NCBI RefSeq assembly: GCF_003989135.1
Contig: NZ_RYZZ01000013.1
Span: forward strand, 1 to 39,849
Direction of reading: 5' to 3'
Source of the DNA: Peribacillus cavernae
GTDB lineage: Bacteria; Bacillota; Bacilli; Bacillales; DSM-1321
DNA length: 39,849 nt
Positions 16,540 to 24,759 of the stretch are shown here, in pieces (position 1 is the first letter of the stretch; each line of letters begins with the position of its first letter). Position numbers and translations under genes: made by a program. The notes under the pieces were generated by a model. That model was not told the DNA's origin. It was given only the letters and a program-made list of their open reading frames with translations, and did no database searches.

Positions 16540-17673
16540 TTAGGGCTTTAATACGACCTTGATGCAGCTATCTTGATGGTCATTAAAGATGTTATACCCA
16601 TGACCTGCATCTTCAAGGGGTATATTATGTGTAATAATCTCTTTTGGATCAAACTCTTTATTTACAATTTTTTCATAGAGCTTCGGCATAATTGGGATAA
16701 TCGGTGCCTGTCCCATTTTTATTGTGATATTTCTTAACCACAGGGCGCCTAATTCAAAATTATTGTAGTTGCTGCCATAGATTCCAGTAAGTTGAAGAGT
16801 CCCATTTTTTCTTACAGCTTTTGCGGCAATCTTTAAAGGTCCAAGGGTTCCGCCCTGCAACTTTAACTTTTGCCCGACAAACTCAAGAGGTGTTTTTTTT
16901 CCGTCCATACCGACAGCATCAATCACTACGTCTGCGCCCCCATGAGTGATTTCCTTTAAATACTCGCCCATATCATCTTTTTTGGTAAAGTCAAACACCT
17001 CAACATTGTTCATCTTTTTAGCATGGTTTAACCGATAATCCAAATGATCGATAGCTATTACACGCTTTGCGCCTTTCATCCAGGCGAATTTTTGCGCCAT
17101 CAACCCAATAGGTCCACAGCCGAGCACGATAACGGTGTCTCCCTTTTTAATCCCTGAATTTTCCACGCTCCAATAAGCAGTGGGCAAGACATCGGATAAA
17201 AAGAGAAGTGATTCATCTTCGAGCTCACACGATTCAGGGATGACAAAAGGGGTGTAGTTTCCAAAAGGCACTTTTAAATATTCAGCCTGTCCGCCTGGAT
17301 GATTTCCGTACTTCTCTCCAAAACCGAAGAATCCTCCTGAATCGTAATAGTCATTGGCATTATCGCATTGGCTAGTCATATCCTGCTGGCAATATATACA
17401 CTGGCCGCATGAAACATTAAAAGGGATAACAACACGGTCACCCTTTTTTACTTTTGTCACTTCAGGGCCAACTTCTTCTACAATCCCCATGGGTTCATGG
17501 CCAATAATATAGCCATCAGGCAACGGCATGTTTCCTTGATAAAGGTGAAGGTCTGACCCACATATAGCAGTAGATGTGATTCGAACGATGACATCATCTT
17601 TTTTTACCAATTTTGCATCTTCTACCTCTTTTACTACTACAGTATTAGGTGCCTGGTACGTTACAGCTTTCAT
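16540..17673 (-). CDS. Zinc-dependent alcohol dehydrogenase, formaldehyde-dehydrogenase-like
   Basis: A 377-residue medium-chain dehydrogenase. Catalytic zinc ligands are C38, H59 and E60 (ICGSDLH, GHEP). Structural zinc ligands are C89, C92, C95 and C103 in CGQCIYCQQDMTSQC. The nucleotide-binding motif VLGCGPIGLMAQ lies near 184-195. The insert after residue 270 and the overall length place it with the threonine dehydrogenase/formaldehyde dehydrogenase-like group represented in B. subtilis by AdhB-type proteins. The true alcohol or aldehyde substrate cannot be read from sequence. AAGGAGTG lies eight bases before the ATG. It stands alone and is divergent from the ABC-importer operon. Confidence 0.88.
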   Translation of the reverse strand: MKAVTYQAPNTVVVKEVEDAKLVKKDDVIVRITSTAICGSDLHLYQGNMPLPDGYIIGHEPMGIVEEVGPEVTKVKKGDRVVIPFNVSCGQCIYCQQDMTSQCDNANDYYDSGGFFGFGEKYGNHPGGQAEYLKVPFGNYTPFVIPESCELEDESLLFLSDVLPTAYWSVENSGIKKGDTVIVLGCGPIGLMAQKFAWMKGAKRVIAIDHLDYRLNHAKKMNNVEVFDFTKKDDMGEYLKEITHGGADVVIDAVGMDGKKTPLEFVGQKLKLQGGTLGPLKIAAKAVRKNGTLQLTGIYGSNYNNFELGALWLRNITIKMGQAPIIPIMPKLYEKIVNKEFDPKEIITHNIPLEDAGHGYNIFNDHQDSCIKVVLKP

Positions 17674-17985
17674 TTTTTACACTCCTTCATTGGCTACTGA
17701 TTATTTTCCGCGGTCAAAATAGTAATGTGACTGCTAAATGAATATTGGCACGCATGATCAATATTAAGTATTTCCCAAACTTAGCCGTATGATTCGAAAT
17801 TGTAAAACCTAAAAATGAATAATAGGATAAATTATGCACACGATAAATATGGTTAAGTTTGATGAATGAATCTTTTTGGGAATCAAACGGTTTATTAGGA
17901 ACGTATTCTAGTTGAGTGCAATCGTAATTTAGCATAGTTACTTAGTTAGTCAACCCTAGATTATGGCTAAGACCGATAATTATGT

Positions 17986-18036
17986 TATAATTTTTGTTAT
18001 GGCAATAATAAGCAGTATTGTCGAATAGGGTCGACA
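17986..18036 (+). promoter_or_regulatory. Probable promoter and operator-like palindrome of the ABC importer
   Basis: In the 460-base gap between adh and the importer there is a TATAAT at 17986-17991 with only a weak -35. An 18-bp palindrome, TGTCGA-N6-TCGACA, lies at 18019-18036, about 20 bases after the likely start. Its position suits a repressor or an RNA hairpin. The rest of 17674-18133 is AT-rich and I see no gene in it. Confidence 0.45.
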
Positions 18037-18133
18037 GGGTGAACAATTCTGATAGGCTCTTTTTTTTGTACTTGATTTGCAGGCGAAGAACCAGTGTTTA
18101 CATCTGATTTCTGCCTATCTCAAAAGGAGGTTT

Positions 18134-18787
18134 ATGACATTGCAGGAATGGATACGATTTCTTGAGGTTAACTCACCTCGGATTTTAGAATTGACGATCG
18201 AACACACCATGCTTGTCGCATTAGCGATTATCGTCGCGCTCTTGATCGGTGTCCCGCTCGGTATCTACTTGACTACGAATGAATACCTCGCCGGAATCGT
18301 TCTACAAGTCGCTTCCATTATATTGACGATTCCGAGCATTGCCCTATTTGGTGTGATGATCCCCCTCTTTTCACTTATTAATCAAGGCATTGGCTACGTG
18401 CCTGCTTTTGTTGCGCTCGTTCTCTACTCACAGCTCCCGATTATCCGTAACACGTATACGGCGATAAAAAACGTCAACCCTGAGATGCGTGACGCTGCAA
18501 TCGGAGTAGGTATGAAGACGCATCAGCGACTGCTCCGTGTTGAAATACCCAACGCTTTACCCGTTATTATGGCAGGTATACGTACGGCTGTCGTCCTAAA
18601 TATCGGCATCGGTACTATTGCAGCTTATATAGGAGCCGGCGGACTAGGCGTTCTAATTACCCAAGGCATTGGCAGGGGAGACAATTATTTGATTATCAGT
18701 GGTTCATTGGCTGTTGCGCTGCTTGCGCTGTTTGCAGACGGTATTTTATTAATGATTCAAAAACGCTATACACGTTCAAATGCTTAG
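18134..18787 (+). CDS. Osmoprotectant ABC importer, permease 1
   Basis: A 217-residue inner-membrane permease with about five to six helices, of the glycine betaine/carnitine/choline (quaternary amine) family. The coupling motif appears in the stretch PEMRDAAIGVGMKTHQRLLRVEIP, seen here at about residues 118-141. RNTYTAIKNV and the C-terminal GGLGVLITQGI are also typical of OpuBB/OpuCB and YehW/YehY permeases. AAAGGAGG ends at 18130; the ATG at 18134 is close to it, and the TTG two codons later (18140) has better spacing, so the true start could be either. It is the first gene of a four-gene operon ordered permease, ATPase, permease, binding protein. Confidence 0.88.
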   Translation: MTLQEWIRFLEVNSPRILELTIEHTMLVALAIIVALLIGVPLGIYLTTNEYLAGIVLQVASIILTIPSIALFGVMIPLFSLINQGIGYVPAFVALVLYSQLPIIRNTYTAIKNVNPEMRDAAIGVGMKTHQRLLRVEIPNALPVIMAGIRTAVVLNIGIGTIAAYIGAGGLGVLITQGIGRGDNYLIISGSLAVALLALFADGILLMIQKRYTRSNA

Positions 18788-18813
18788 TTAATTAATTGCA
18801 AAGAGGTGAAAAG

Positions 18814-19806
18814 ATGATCAAGTTTGATCATGTAACAAAATCATATGAAGGCGGTATAAATGCTGTCAAAGATGTTAATTTTACAGTTGAAAAAGGAAAC
18901 ATTGTTGTCTTGCTTGGCCCGTCAGGCTGCGGAAAAACAACGCTGCTTCGAATGGTCAACCGTCTCGAGTCTATTACAAAGGGAACGATTAATGTTAACG
19001 GCCAAAATTCGATGGAACTGAATGAAATTGATCTAAGAAAAAAGATCGGTTATGTGATCCAAAGTAATGGACTGTTTCCGAATATGACCATTGAAGACAA
19101 TGTCATGATTGTCCCGGATTTACTGGGGTGGAGCAAAAAGGAAAAACGCGAACGATTTTACTCATTGATGGGACTCATTGGTCTTAATGCGGATGACTAC
19201 AGGAAGCGCTACCCAAATGAATTGTCAGGCGGTCAGCAACAACGTATCGGCGTGGCGCGGGCACTTGCTGCAGATCCACCGGTTATGCTGATGGATGAAC
19301 CATTTGGTGCGCTTGATCCTATCATTCGCGAAAAGATTCAGGATGAATTCTTGCATATTCAAAGAGAAGTCAAAAAAACGATTTTGTTTGTAAGCCATGA
19401 TATTGATGAAGCTATTAAAATGGCAGACAAAATCGTCCTGATGCGTGGAGGAGAAATTATGCAGTTTGATACTCCTTCAGAAATGTTGGCGCATCCAAAA
19501 AATGATTTTGTGTCGCAATTCTTCGGCAAAGACCGGGCGATTAAAAGCCTCAGCTTACATACAGTCAAAAAGCTGCAAGACATTATTGGTCTAGTGGAAT
19601 TTGATGAGACCATTCAGGATACGAAAACGATTAATGTCAACCAAGATTTGCGTAATACATTGTCGATGTTGATGAATCAAGAAGCCGATCAAGTTATTGT
19701 CACAGACGATAATGGGCGGCAACTTGGCGCGATCACGATTGATCTCGTACAAAAATACCTTCACTTCGAAATCAAGGGGAAGCCTTCCGTGGCCCAGAAA
19801 GGGTGA
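18814..19806 (+). CDS. Osmoprotectant ABC importer, ATPase
   Basis: A 330-residue ATP-binding subunit. Walker A GPSGCGKTT is near residues 35-43, the signature LSGGQQQR near 134-141 and Walker B VMLMDEPFGALD near 154-165. The C-terminal part (about 245-320) ends with a CBS-like repeat (QVIVTDDNGRQLGAIT), as in OpuCA/OpuBA/ProV-type subunits where it senses ionic strength or nucleotides. AGAGGTGAA precedes the ATG at 18814; an earlier in-frame TTG at 18796 is rejected. Its stop codon lies inside the ribosome site of the next gene, so the two are coupled. Confidence 0.93.
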   Translation: MIKFDHVTKSYEGGINAVKDVNFTVEKGNIVVLLGPSGCGKTTLLRMVNRLESITKGTINVNGQNSMELNEIDLRKKIGYVIQSNGLFPNMTIEDNVMIVPDLLGWSKKEKRERFYSLMGLIGLNADDYRKRYPNELSGGQQQRIGVARALAADPPVMLMDEPFGALDPIIREKIQDEFLHIQREVKKTILFVSHDIDEAIKMADKIVLMRGGEIMQFDTPSEMLAHPKNDFVSQFFGKDRAIKSLSLHTVKKLQDIIGLVEFDETIQDTKTINVNQDLRNTLSMLMNQEADQVIVTDDNGRQLGAITIDLVQKYLHFEIKGKPSVAQKG

Positions 19807-19810
19807 TTCC

Positions 19811-20548
19811 GTGAATACGAAGAAGTTTATCGGCTACAGTGTAAGGTTTATGATTTATGCGCTCGTAATCTTTTTTTTCATCTGGGCGATTCAAAATCAG
19901 TATTTCAATTATATTTTTAGTCAGTCCAGCACGTTTCTTGTTTTGCTGAGACAGCATATAGAGATCGTGCTTGTTTCCTCCTTGATAGCGGTTGCCATCG
20001 CTTTGCCAGCAGGCATCCTGATCACTAGGCCAAGATTCAGGAAAGCTGAATGGTTCGTTTCTATGATCGTCAATTTTGGGCAATCCATACCGAGCCTGGC
20101 TGTTCTTGCTCTCATGATGAGTATTCTTGGCATCGGATTCAAAACGGCCGTTTTTGCATTATTTATATATTCGATCCTTCCCATCTTTCGTAATACAGTA
20201 GCAGGCATTAATTCTATTGATCCCAATATGGTTGATGCTGCAAAAGGGATGGGGATGAAGCCATCACAGATTTTATTTCGTATTGAACTGCCAAATGCGG
20301 CCTATTCAATATTAGCTGGCGTACGTACGGCTGTCGTTTTAAATATAGGAACAGCGGCCCTTGCCTATGTCATCGGAGGCGGCGGTTTAGGGGTCTGGAT
20401 ATTTACAGGCATTCAACTATTCGACAATGGGTATTTAATCTCGGGTGCTGTCCCCGTTACCTTAATGGCTGTACTTGCTGACTTTTTACTCCGCAGGCTG
20501 GAGAATATTGTTGTACCAAAGGGATCGAGAAGATCTGTTGAAACATAG
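19811..20548 (+). CDS. Osmoprotectant ABC importer, permease 2
   Basis: A 245-residue permease paralogous to the first one, with an extra N-terminal helix. Shared family stretches include RNTVAGINSIDP, VDAAKGMGMKPSQILFRIEL and GGGGLGVWIFTGI. The start is GTG at 19811, five bases after the ATPase stop, with AAAGGGTGA overlapping that stop. Earlier in-frame codons lie within the ATPase and are not used. Two different permeases in one operon suggest a heterodimeric channel, as in YehW/YehY or OpuCB/OpuCD. Confidence 0.9.
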   Translation: MNTKKFIGYSVRFMIYALVIFFFIWAIQNQYFNYIFSQSSTFLVLLRQHIEIVLVSSLIAVAIALPAGILITRPRFRKAEWFVSMIVNFGQSIPSLAVLALMMSILGIGFKTAVFALFIYSILPIFRNTVAGINSIDPNMVDAAKGMGMKPSQILFRIELPNAAYSILAGVRTAVVLNIGTAALAYVIGGGGLGVWIFTGIQLFDNGYLISGAVPVTLMAVLADFLLRRLENIVVPKGSRRSVET

Positions 20549-20575
20549 TTAAAGATGTAAGGAGGTATCGGGTTA

Positions 20576-21484
20576 GTGAAAAATTCACTCAAACTTTTTC
20601 CTCTTATTTTAATCGTCATCGTCTTGACCTCCTGTTCCTTAATCGGTGTTGGAGGCAAGCAAATAACGATAGGTGGAAAGAATTTTACAGAGCAGTACCT
20701 GCTATCTGAGATGACAGGCTTCTTGCTGACAGAGGAAGGGTTTAATGTTAAACAAATGAACAATCTAGGGAGTACGGTCGTTCGTACAGCCCTGGAAAAT
20801 GAACAAGTAGATATGATGTGGGAGTATACTGGAACTGCACTTGTCACTTATATGGAAGAAGAACCGATAATTGATCCGGAAGAAGCCTTTCAAAAAGTGA
20901 AAGCAATTGATGCCGAGCGCAATATTCACTGGATGAACATGTCTGAAGTTAACAACACCTATGCGCTTGTTATGGATAGGGCCAAGTCAAAAGAACTTGG
21001 AATCCGGTCCATTAGCGACTTAGCCGCCTATGTGAACGATCATCCACAAGCCTTAACAATGGCGTCTGACGCTGAATTTGCCAATCGTCCTGACGGATTG
21101 CCCGGGGTAGAGGAAACATATGACTTTGAGTTTGGTGCTAATCAAATCAAACAAATGGATCTCGGCTTAACACAGCGGGCGCTTAACGATGGACAGGTGG
21201 ATGTTTCTGTCGCTTTTGAAACAGATGCAACGATCAAAAATTACGACTTAGTCATTCTGGAAGATGACAATCAATTCTTCCCTCCATACCGTGCGGCTGT
21301 CTCTATCAATCAAGAAGTGTACGAAAAGTACCCGGAAATTGAAGAGATCACTGAACGGTTGGCAGAGAAATTAGACAGTGACGTTATGCGGGAATTAAAC
21401 TATAAGGTAGATATTGAAAGAAACAGTGTCTCCGTTGTTGCGCATGATTGGCTTGTGGAAAATGGTTTGTTAGATGAAGAATAA
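20576..21484 (+). CDS. Osmoprotectant ABC importer, substrate-binding lipoprotein
   Basis: A 302-residue lipoprotein. The signal peptide ends in the lipobox LTSC with the lipidated Cys at residue 20. The mature part starts near GGKQITIGGKNFTEQYLLSE, which is typical of OpuBC/OpuCC/OsmF-type binding proteins for glycine betaine, carnitine or choline. The start is GTG with AAGGAGG about 10 bases upstream. It is the last gene of the operon and is followed by a strong terminator. Which quaternary amine is bound cannot be told without modelling the aromatic box. The operon is absent at this place in B. subtilis as I recall it. Confidence 0.92.
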   Translation: MKNSLKLFPLILIVIVLTSCSLIGVGGKQITIGGKNFTEQYLLSEMTGFLLTEEGFNVKQMNNLGSTVVRTALENEQVDMMWEYTGTALVTYMEEEPIIDPEEAFQKVKAIDAERNIHWMNMSEVNNTYALVMDRAKSKELGIRSISDLAAYVNDHPQALTMASDAEFANRPDGLPGVEETYDFEFGANQIKQMDLGLTQRALNDGQVDVSVAFETDATIKNYDLVILEDDNQFFPPYRAAVSINQEVYEKYPEIEEITERLAEKLDSDVMRELNYKVDIERNSVSVVAHDWLVENGLLDEE

Positions 21485-21492
21485 AAAAATGC

Positions 21493-21529
21493 CCCGTTCG
21501 TAGAAGTGCACTTTTACGAACGGGTTTTT
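21493..21529 (+). terminator. Rho-independent terminator of the importer operon
   Basis: Ten-base arms CCCGTTCGTA (21493-21502) and TACGAACGGG (21515-21524), followed by five T. Confidence 0.92.
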
Positions 21530-21602
21530 AATGTGTTTCTTGTTTCAAAGCGTATTATATAGTAAAATTTTAATGATATGGGTTTGAAATGGAGGATACG
21601 TG

Positions 21603-22028
21603 ATGCCTACACCTAGTATGGAGGATTACATAGAACAAATATATTTATTAATAGAAGAAAAAGGGTATGCACGTGTTTCCGATATCGCGGAAAACCTGTC
21701 TGTACATCCATCCTCCGTCACCAAAATGGTACAAAAGCTTGATCAAGAGAAATATTTAATTTATGAAAAGTACCGTGGACTTGTGTTGACGCCTGATGGG
21801 AAAAAGGTGGGCAAGCGTCTCGTTTACCGCCATGAATTGCTGGAGCAGCTGCTTAGGTTAATCGGAGTGAAGGAAGAAAATATTTATCACGATGTAGAAG
21901 GAATCGAACATCATTTAAGCTGGGACGCCATCGACAGGATTGGGGACCTGGTGCAGTACTTCGAGCAGTTCCCGCACACGGTAGAAGAACTCAAGGCAAG
22001 CCGGAAACAGAATGAAGATGAAGAATAA
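21603..22028 (+). CDS. mntR: Manganese-responsive regulator MntR (DtxR family)
   Basis: A 141-residue DtxR-family repressor that shuts off manganese uptake genes when Mn2+ is bound. The start [20 protein letters not shown] is almost identical to B. subtilis MntR. The metal ligands D8, E11, H77, E99, E102 and H103 are all present at the same numbers. It lacks the SH3-like third domain of DtxR, as MntR does. The ATG at 21603 is chosen over the GTG at 21600 because GGAGGAT is then six bases away. Its stop codon lies within the left arm of the terminator. No mntH or mntABC is nearby, so its targets are elsewhere. Confidence 0.96.
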   Translation: MPTPSMEDYIEQIYLLIEEKGYARVSDIAENLSVHPSSVTKMVQKLDQEKYLIYEKYRGLVLTPDGKKVGKRLVYRHELLEQLLRLIGVKEENIYHDVEGIEHHLSWDAIDRIGDLVQYFEQFPHTVEELKASRKQNEDEE

Positions 22029-22053
22029 GCCTTCGGAACCTGGCTTATTTTTT
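22024..22053 (+). terminator. Rho-independent terminator of mntR
   Basis: Arms AATAAGCC (22024-22031) and GGCTTATT (22042-22049) followed by T to 22053; it overlaps the mntR stop codon. Confidence 0.85.
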
Positions 22054-22114
22054 ATACTCGCTGTTTTACCTGCTGAAATCTTTCCGTACTTACAGATCTT
22101 CCCAAACGAGAAAG

Positions 22115-22150
22115 CCCATTACGGTGCGATAGCACCCCCTTAGGGATGGG
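22115..22150 (+). other. Compact three-way-junction element, possible insertion-sequence end remnant
   Basis: Perfect nested pairing is visible: outer arms CCCAT (22115-22119) and ATGGG (22146-22150). Inside are a GGTGC-GATA-GCACC hairpin (22123-22136) and an abutting CCC-TTA-GGG hairpin (22137-22145). It is followed by AGTGTCAAC. Folded ends of this sort occur at the right end of IS200/IS605-type elements, where the omega RNA of TnpB is encoded. No tnpB is present. An RNA regulator of the downstream methyltransferase gene is the alternative. Confidence 0.45.
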
Positions 22151-22217
22151 AGTGTCAACTGAAACTAAATTATGATAGATACGTAGAAAAGAAAATTCGA
22201 GGAATTGGGGTGTTGCA

Positions 22218-22925
22218 ATGAGCGTACATCGCTGGCACGAAGATGCTGAGAAGAAGTGGGATTCCTACGCTTCGCAATGGGCAAAGAATTCGCGTGATAT
22301 GTGGGATAACGGAAGCCGAAAGAAAGTTATTCCCTTTTTTGTTGAACATATTCCCGCTGGGGGAAAGGTAAGTGATCTCGGATGCGGTGATGGCTATGGT
22401 TCGCTGCTGCTTGCCAGAAGCGGTTATCAAGTTGTCGGTCTCGATATCTCTAGTGAAATGATTGAAACAGCCAATCAAAAAGCGGCGGTTCATGAGCAGC
22501 TGTCCTTCATCCGCGGAGATCTAGTGAAACTGCCTTTTTCAGATGGGCAGTTTGACGCGATAATGGCAATCAATTCGATAGAATGGACGGAATCTCCGCT
22601 TCTTGCCTTACACGAAATAAGACGGATTGTAAAGCCGGGAGGATACGCCTGCTTCGGGATTTTAGCCCCGACCGCTGCACCGAGATTAAATAACAGCTAC
22701 CGAAGATTGTATGGGGAAAAAGTGATCATGAATTCGATGCAGCCCTGGGAGTTTGCTCAGCTGGCAACAGAAAACGGCTGGAAACTGGTGGCTGATGCCG
22801 GCGTGGAAAAGCGAGGCGTCGATTTTGTTAGATTAGCTTATCTCTCGAAGGAATTGCAGCAGGCTGTTTCATTTATGTGGCTGTTTATTCTCAAAAAAGA
22901 AACGCGAGGAGGGGAAAATGACTAA
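22218..22925 (+). CDS. Class I SAM-dependent methyltransferase
   Basis: A 235-residue methyltransferase of the UbiE/COQ5-like type. Motif I VSDLGCGDGYGSLLLA lies near residues 51-66, the acidic end of strand two is in VVGLDIS near 77, and the post-I stretch GDLVKLPFSDGQFDAIMAIN lies near 100-119. The acceptor is not predictable. It overlaps the next gene by eight bases, whose GAGGAGGGG ribosome site lies inside its 3' end, so the two are co-expressed. A GGGGTG sequence precedes its ATG. Confidence 0.87.
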   Translation: MSVHRWHEDAEKKWDSYASQWAKNSRDMWDNGSRKKVIPFFVEHIPAGGKVSDLGCGDGYGSLLLARSGYQVVGLDISSEMIETANQKAAVHEQLSFIRGDLVKLPFSDGQFDAIMAINSIEWTESPLLALHEIRRIVKPGGYACFGILAPTAAPRLNNSYRRLYGEKVIMNSMQPWEFAQLATENGWKLVADAGVEKRGVDFVRLAYLSKELQQAVSFMWLFILKKETRGGEND

Positions 22926-23610
22926 ATACGAAATCAGCCAGTTTATAGCCGAAACCAAACAGCAAGATAAAGGGCAGGGCCTGTTCGAGCTCGAAACGCC
23001 ACGGATTCTGGAAATAAATCTTGAAGATAATATTTGGGCCAAGATGGGAACGATGATCTCCTATCGCGGCAATATCAAATTCGAAAGAGAAGGAATCCTC
23101 GAACATGGACTCGGCAAGCTTTTCAAAAAAGCGCTTTCTGGTGAAGGCACCGCTTTGATGAAGGCATCAGGAAAAGGGAAATTATATGTTGCCGATCAAG
23201 GTAAAAAAATCTCAATCCTGCACTTAAAGGAAGAATCCATTTCGATTAATGGCAACGACTTGCTCGCCTTTGAAACGAGCATTAATTGGGACATTAAGTT
23301 AATGCGTAAAGTAGCAGGTCTTCTTTCAGGAGGTTTATTTAATGTTAAGCTGGAGGGATCTGGTATGGTTGCATTCACCTCCCATTATGAACCGCTAACC
23401 CTTCTTGTGGAACCGGGCAATCCTGTTTACACGGATCCAAATGCGACTGTAGCCTGGTCTGGTAATTTGCAGCCTGAATTTGTAACAGATGTCTCATTGA
23501 AGACCTTCTTTGGCAGAGGCAGCGGCGAATCGGTACAGATGAAATTTGATGGAAACGGGTTTGTGGTCGTTCAGCCGTTTGAGGAAGTATACCTGGCCGC
23601 TCAAAGCTGA
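22918..23610 (+). CDS. AIM24-family protein
   Basis: A 230-residue protein of the AIM24 (TIGR00266-like) family, a beta-rich fold related to tryptophan RNA-binding attenuator-like barrels. The family signatures seen here are KASGKGKLYVADQGKKISIL (about 81-100) and LEGSGMVAFTS (about 148-158). No signal peptide or membrane helix is present. The name comes from a yeast mitochondrial inner-membrane protein; bacterial functions are not established. It overlaps the upstream methyltransferase by eight bases and has a strong ribosome site. Confidence 0.85.
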   Translation: MTKYEISQFIAETKQQDKGQGLFELETPRILEINLEDNIWAKMGTMISYRGNIKFEREGILEHGLGKLFKKALSGEGTALMKASGKGKLYVADQGKKISILHLKEESISINGNDLLAFETSINWDIKLMRKVAGLLSGGLFNVKLEGSGMVAFTSHYEPLTLLVEPGNPVYTDPNATVAWSGNLQPEFVTDVSLKTFFGRGSGESVQMKFDGNGFVVVQPFEEVYLAAQS

Positions 23611-23628
23611 GAATCGCTGTTCGTAACT

Positions 23629-23667
23629 AACAAAGTCCCTGTCAATTCTATCGACAGGGACTTTGTT
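23629..23667. terminator. Long hairpin between the AIM24 gene and metA
   Basis: Fifteen-base perfect arms starting AACAAAGTCCCTGTC (23629-23643) and their complement (23653-23667). It lies between convergent genes and lacks a clean T-run, so termination relies on a very stable stem. Confidence 0.65.
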
Positions 23668-23689
23668 ATATATAATCAGGTAACCTGGG

Positions 23690-24598
23690 TTAATCCCATT
23701 CATATGGCGTTTCCTGATAAACATAATAATTCAGCCAATTAGAAAACAATAGACTGGCGTGGCTTTTCCAGCGGTAGACAGGATTTTTTTTCGGGTCGTT
23801 GTCAGGAAAATAATTTTTAGGGATATCGATCTTTGCTCCTTTTTGCAGATCACGATGGTATTCCACGGAAAGAGTATCCACATCATATTCAGGATGTCCG
23901 GTAATCATGATTTTTTTTCCATCCCTTGAAGATATGAGAAAAATGCCTGCCTGGGAAGATTTTGAAACAACCATTAGTTCGCGATGGTTTTCAAGCTCTT
24001 CAATATCAACGCCTGTATGTCTTGAATGCGGGGCCAAGAAGGTTTCGTCAAAACCTCTGACAAGCTTCATATTAGGCAGCTGCACGTCATGTTCGAAAAT
24101 GCCGAAGCATTTTTGCGGAAGCTCGTGTTTGCCAATGCCGTAATGGTGAAATAGTGCAGCCTGGGCACCCCAGCATAAGTGCAAAGTCGATGTTACGTTT
24201 TCACTTGTCCAATCCATGATTTCCTTTAGCTCATCCCAGTAGTCGACTGCTTCGAATGCCAGCTTTTCAACTGGTGCCCCGGTGATGACCATGCCGTCGA
24301 ATTTTTTACTCTTCACATCGGCAAACGTTTTATAAAACTGGTCGAGATGGAGCCTGCTCGTATTTTTTGAAACATGGGAGGTTAACCGCATAAACGAAAT
24401 ATTCACCTGAAGCGGCGTGTTTCCTAGAAAACGGAGGACCTGGGCCTCTGTTTTTTCCTTTTCCGGCATTAAATTCAAGATAATAATATTTAAAGGACGG
24501 ATATCTTGGCTGATGGCCCGTTCTTCATCCATTACAAAGATGTTCTCACTCTCTAATATTTCTTTTGCGGGCAGCTGTCTTGGTATTTTAATCGGCAT
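23690..24598 (-). CDS. metA: Homoserine O-acetyltransferase (MetA family, acetyl type)
   Basis: A 302-residue MetA-family enzyme for the first committed step of methionine synthesis. The catalytic residues are C142 (HLCWGAQ), H235 and E237 (GHPEYD). Position 111 is Glu (APVEKL), which in the Bacillus cereus enzyme selects acetyl-CoA; the succinyl-using enzymes have Gly there. The product is therefore predicted to be O-acetylhomoserine despite common annotation as a succinyltransferase. AAGGAGG precedes the ATG on the minus strand. The 160-base leader toward fhs is too short for, and shows no sign of, an S-box riboswitch. The gene is divergent from fhs. Confidence 0.94.
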   Translation of the reverse strand: MPIKIPRQLPAKEILESENIFVMDEERAISQDIRPLNIIILNLMPEKEKTEAQVLRFLGNTPLQVNISFMRLTSHVSKNTSRLHLDQFYKTFADVKSKKFDGMVITGAPVEKLAFEAVDYWDELKEIMDWTSENVTSTLHLCWGAQAALFHHYGIGKHELPQKCFGIFEHDVQLPNMKLVRGFDETFLAPHSRHTGVDIEELENHRELMVVSKSSQAGIFLISSRDGKKIMITGHPEYDVDTLSVEYHRDLQKGAKIDIPKNYFPDNDPKKNPVYRWKSHASLLFSNWLNYYVYQETPYEWD

Positions 24599-24675
24599 GT
24601 ATGGGCCTCCTTTTTCGAAAATTCAAAATTACATTATGTCCATTATATATAAATTGGCAAGCTGCCGCATCCTTT

Positions 24676-24705
24676 TTGAAAAAATTCGTTATTTCCTTTT
24701 ATAAT
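24676..24705 (+). promoter_or_regulatory. Sigma A promoter of fhs
   Basis: TTGAAA (24676-24681) and a perfect TATAAT (24700-24705) with an 18-base spacer, about 55 bases before the fhs start. Confidence 0.65.
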
Positions 24706-24759
24706 CGTAACAACGTGATAAAATATTAATAGCTTAAGCGAGAGGCGGAGACATAGTCG

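Noticed and set aside
17714..17935. 73-codon minus-strand frame upstream of adh
   Set aside because: AT-rich, no ribosome site and no recognisable protein; the area is better read as the promoter region of two divergent units.
24599..24759. S-box riboswitch before metA
   Set aside because: The gap is short and no SAM-I hairpin set or terminator precedes the metA start on the minus strand.
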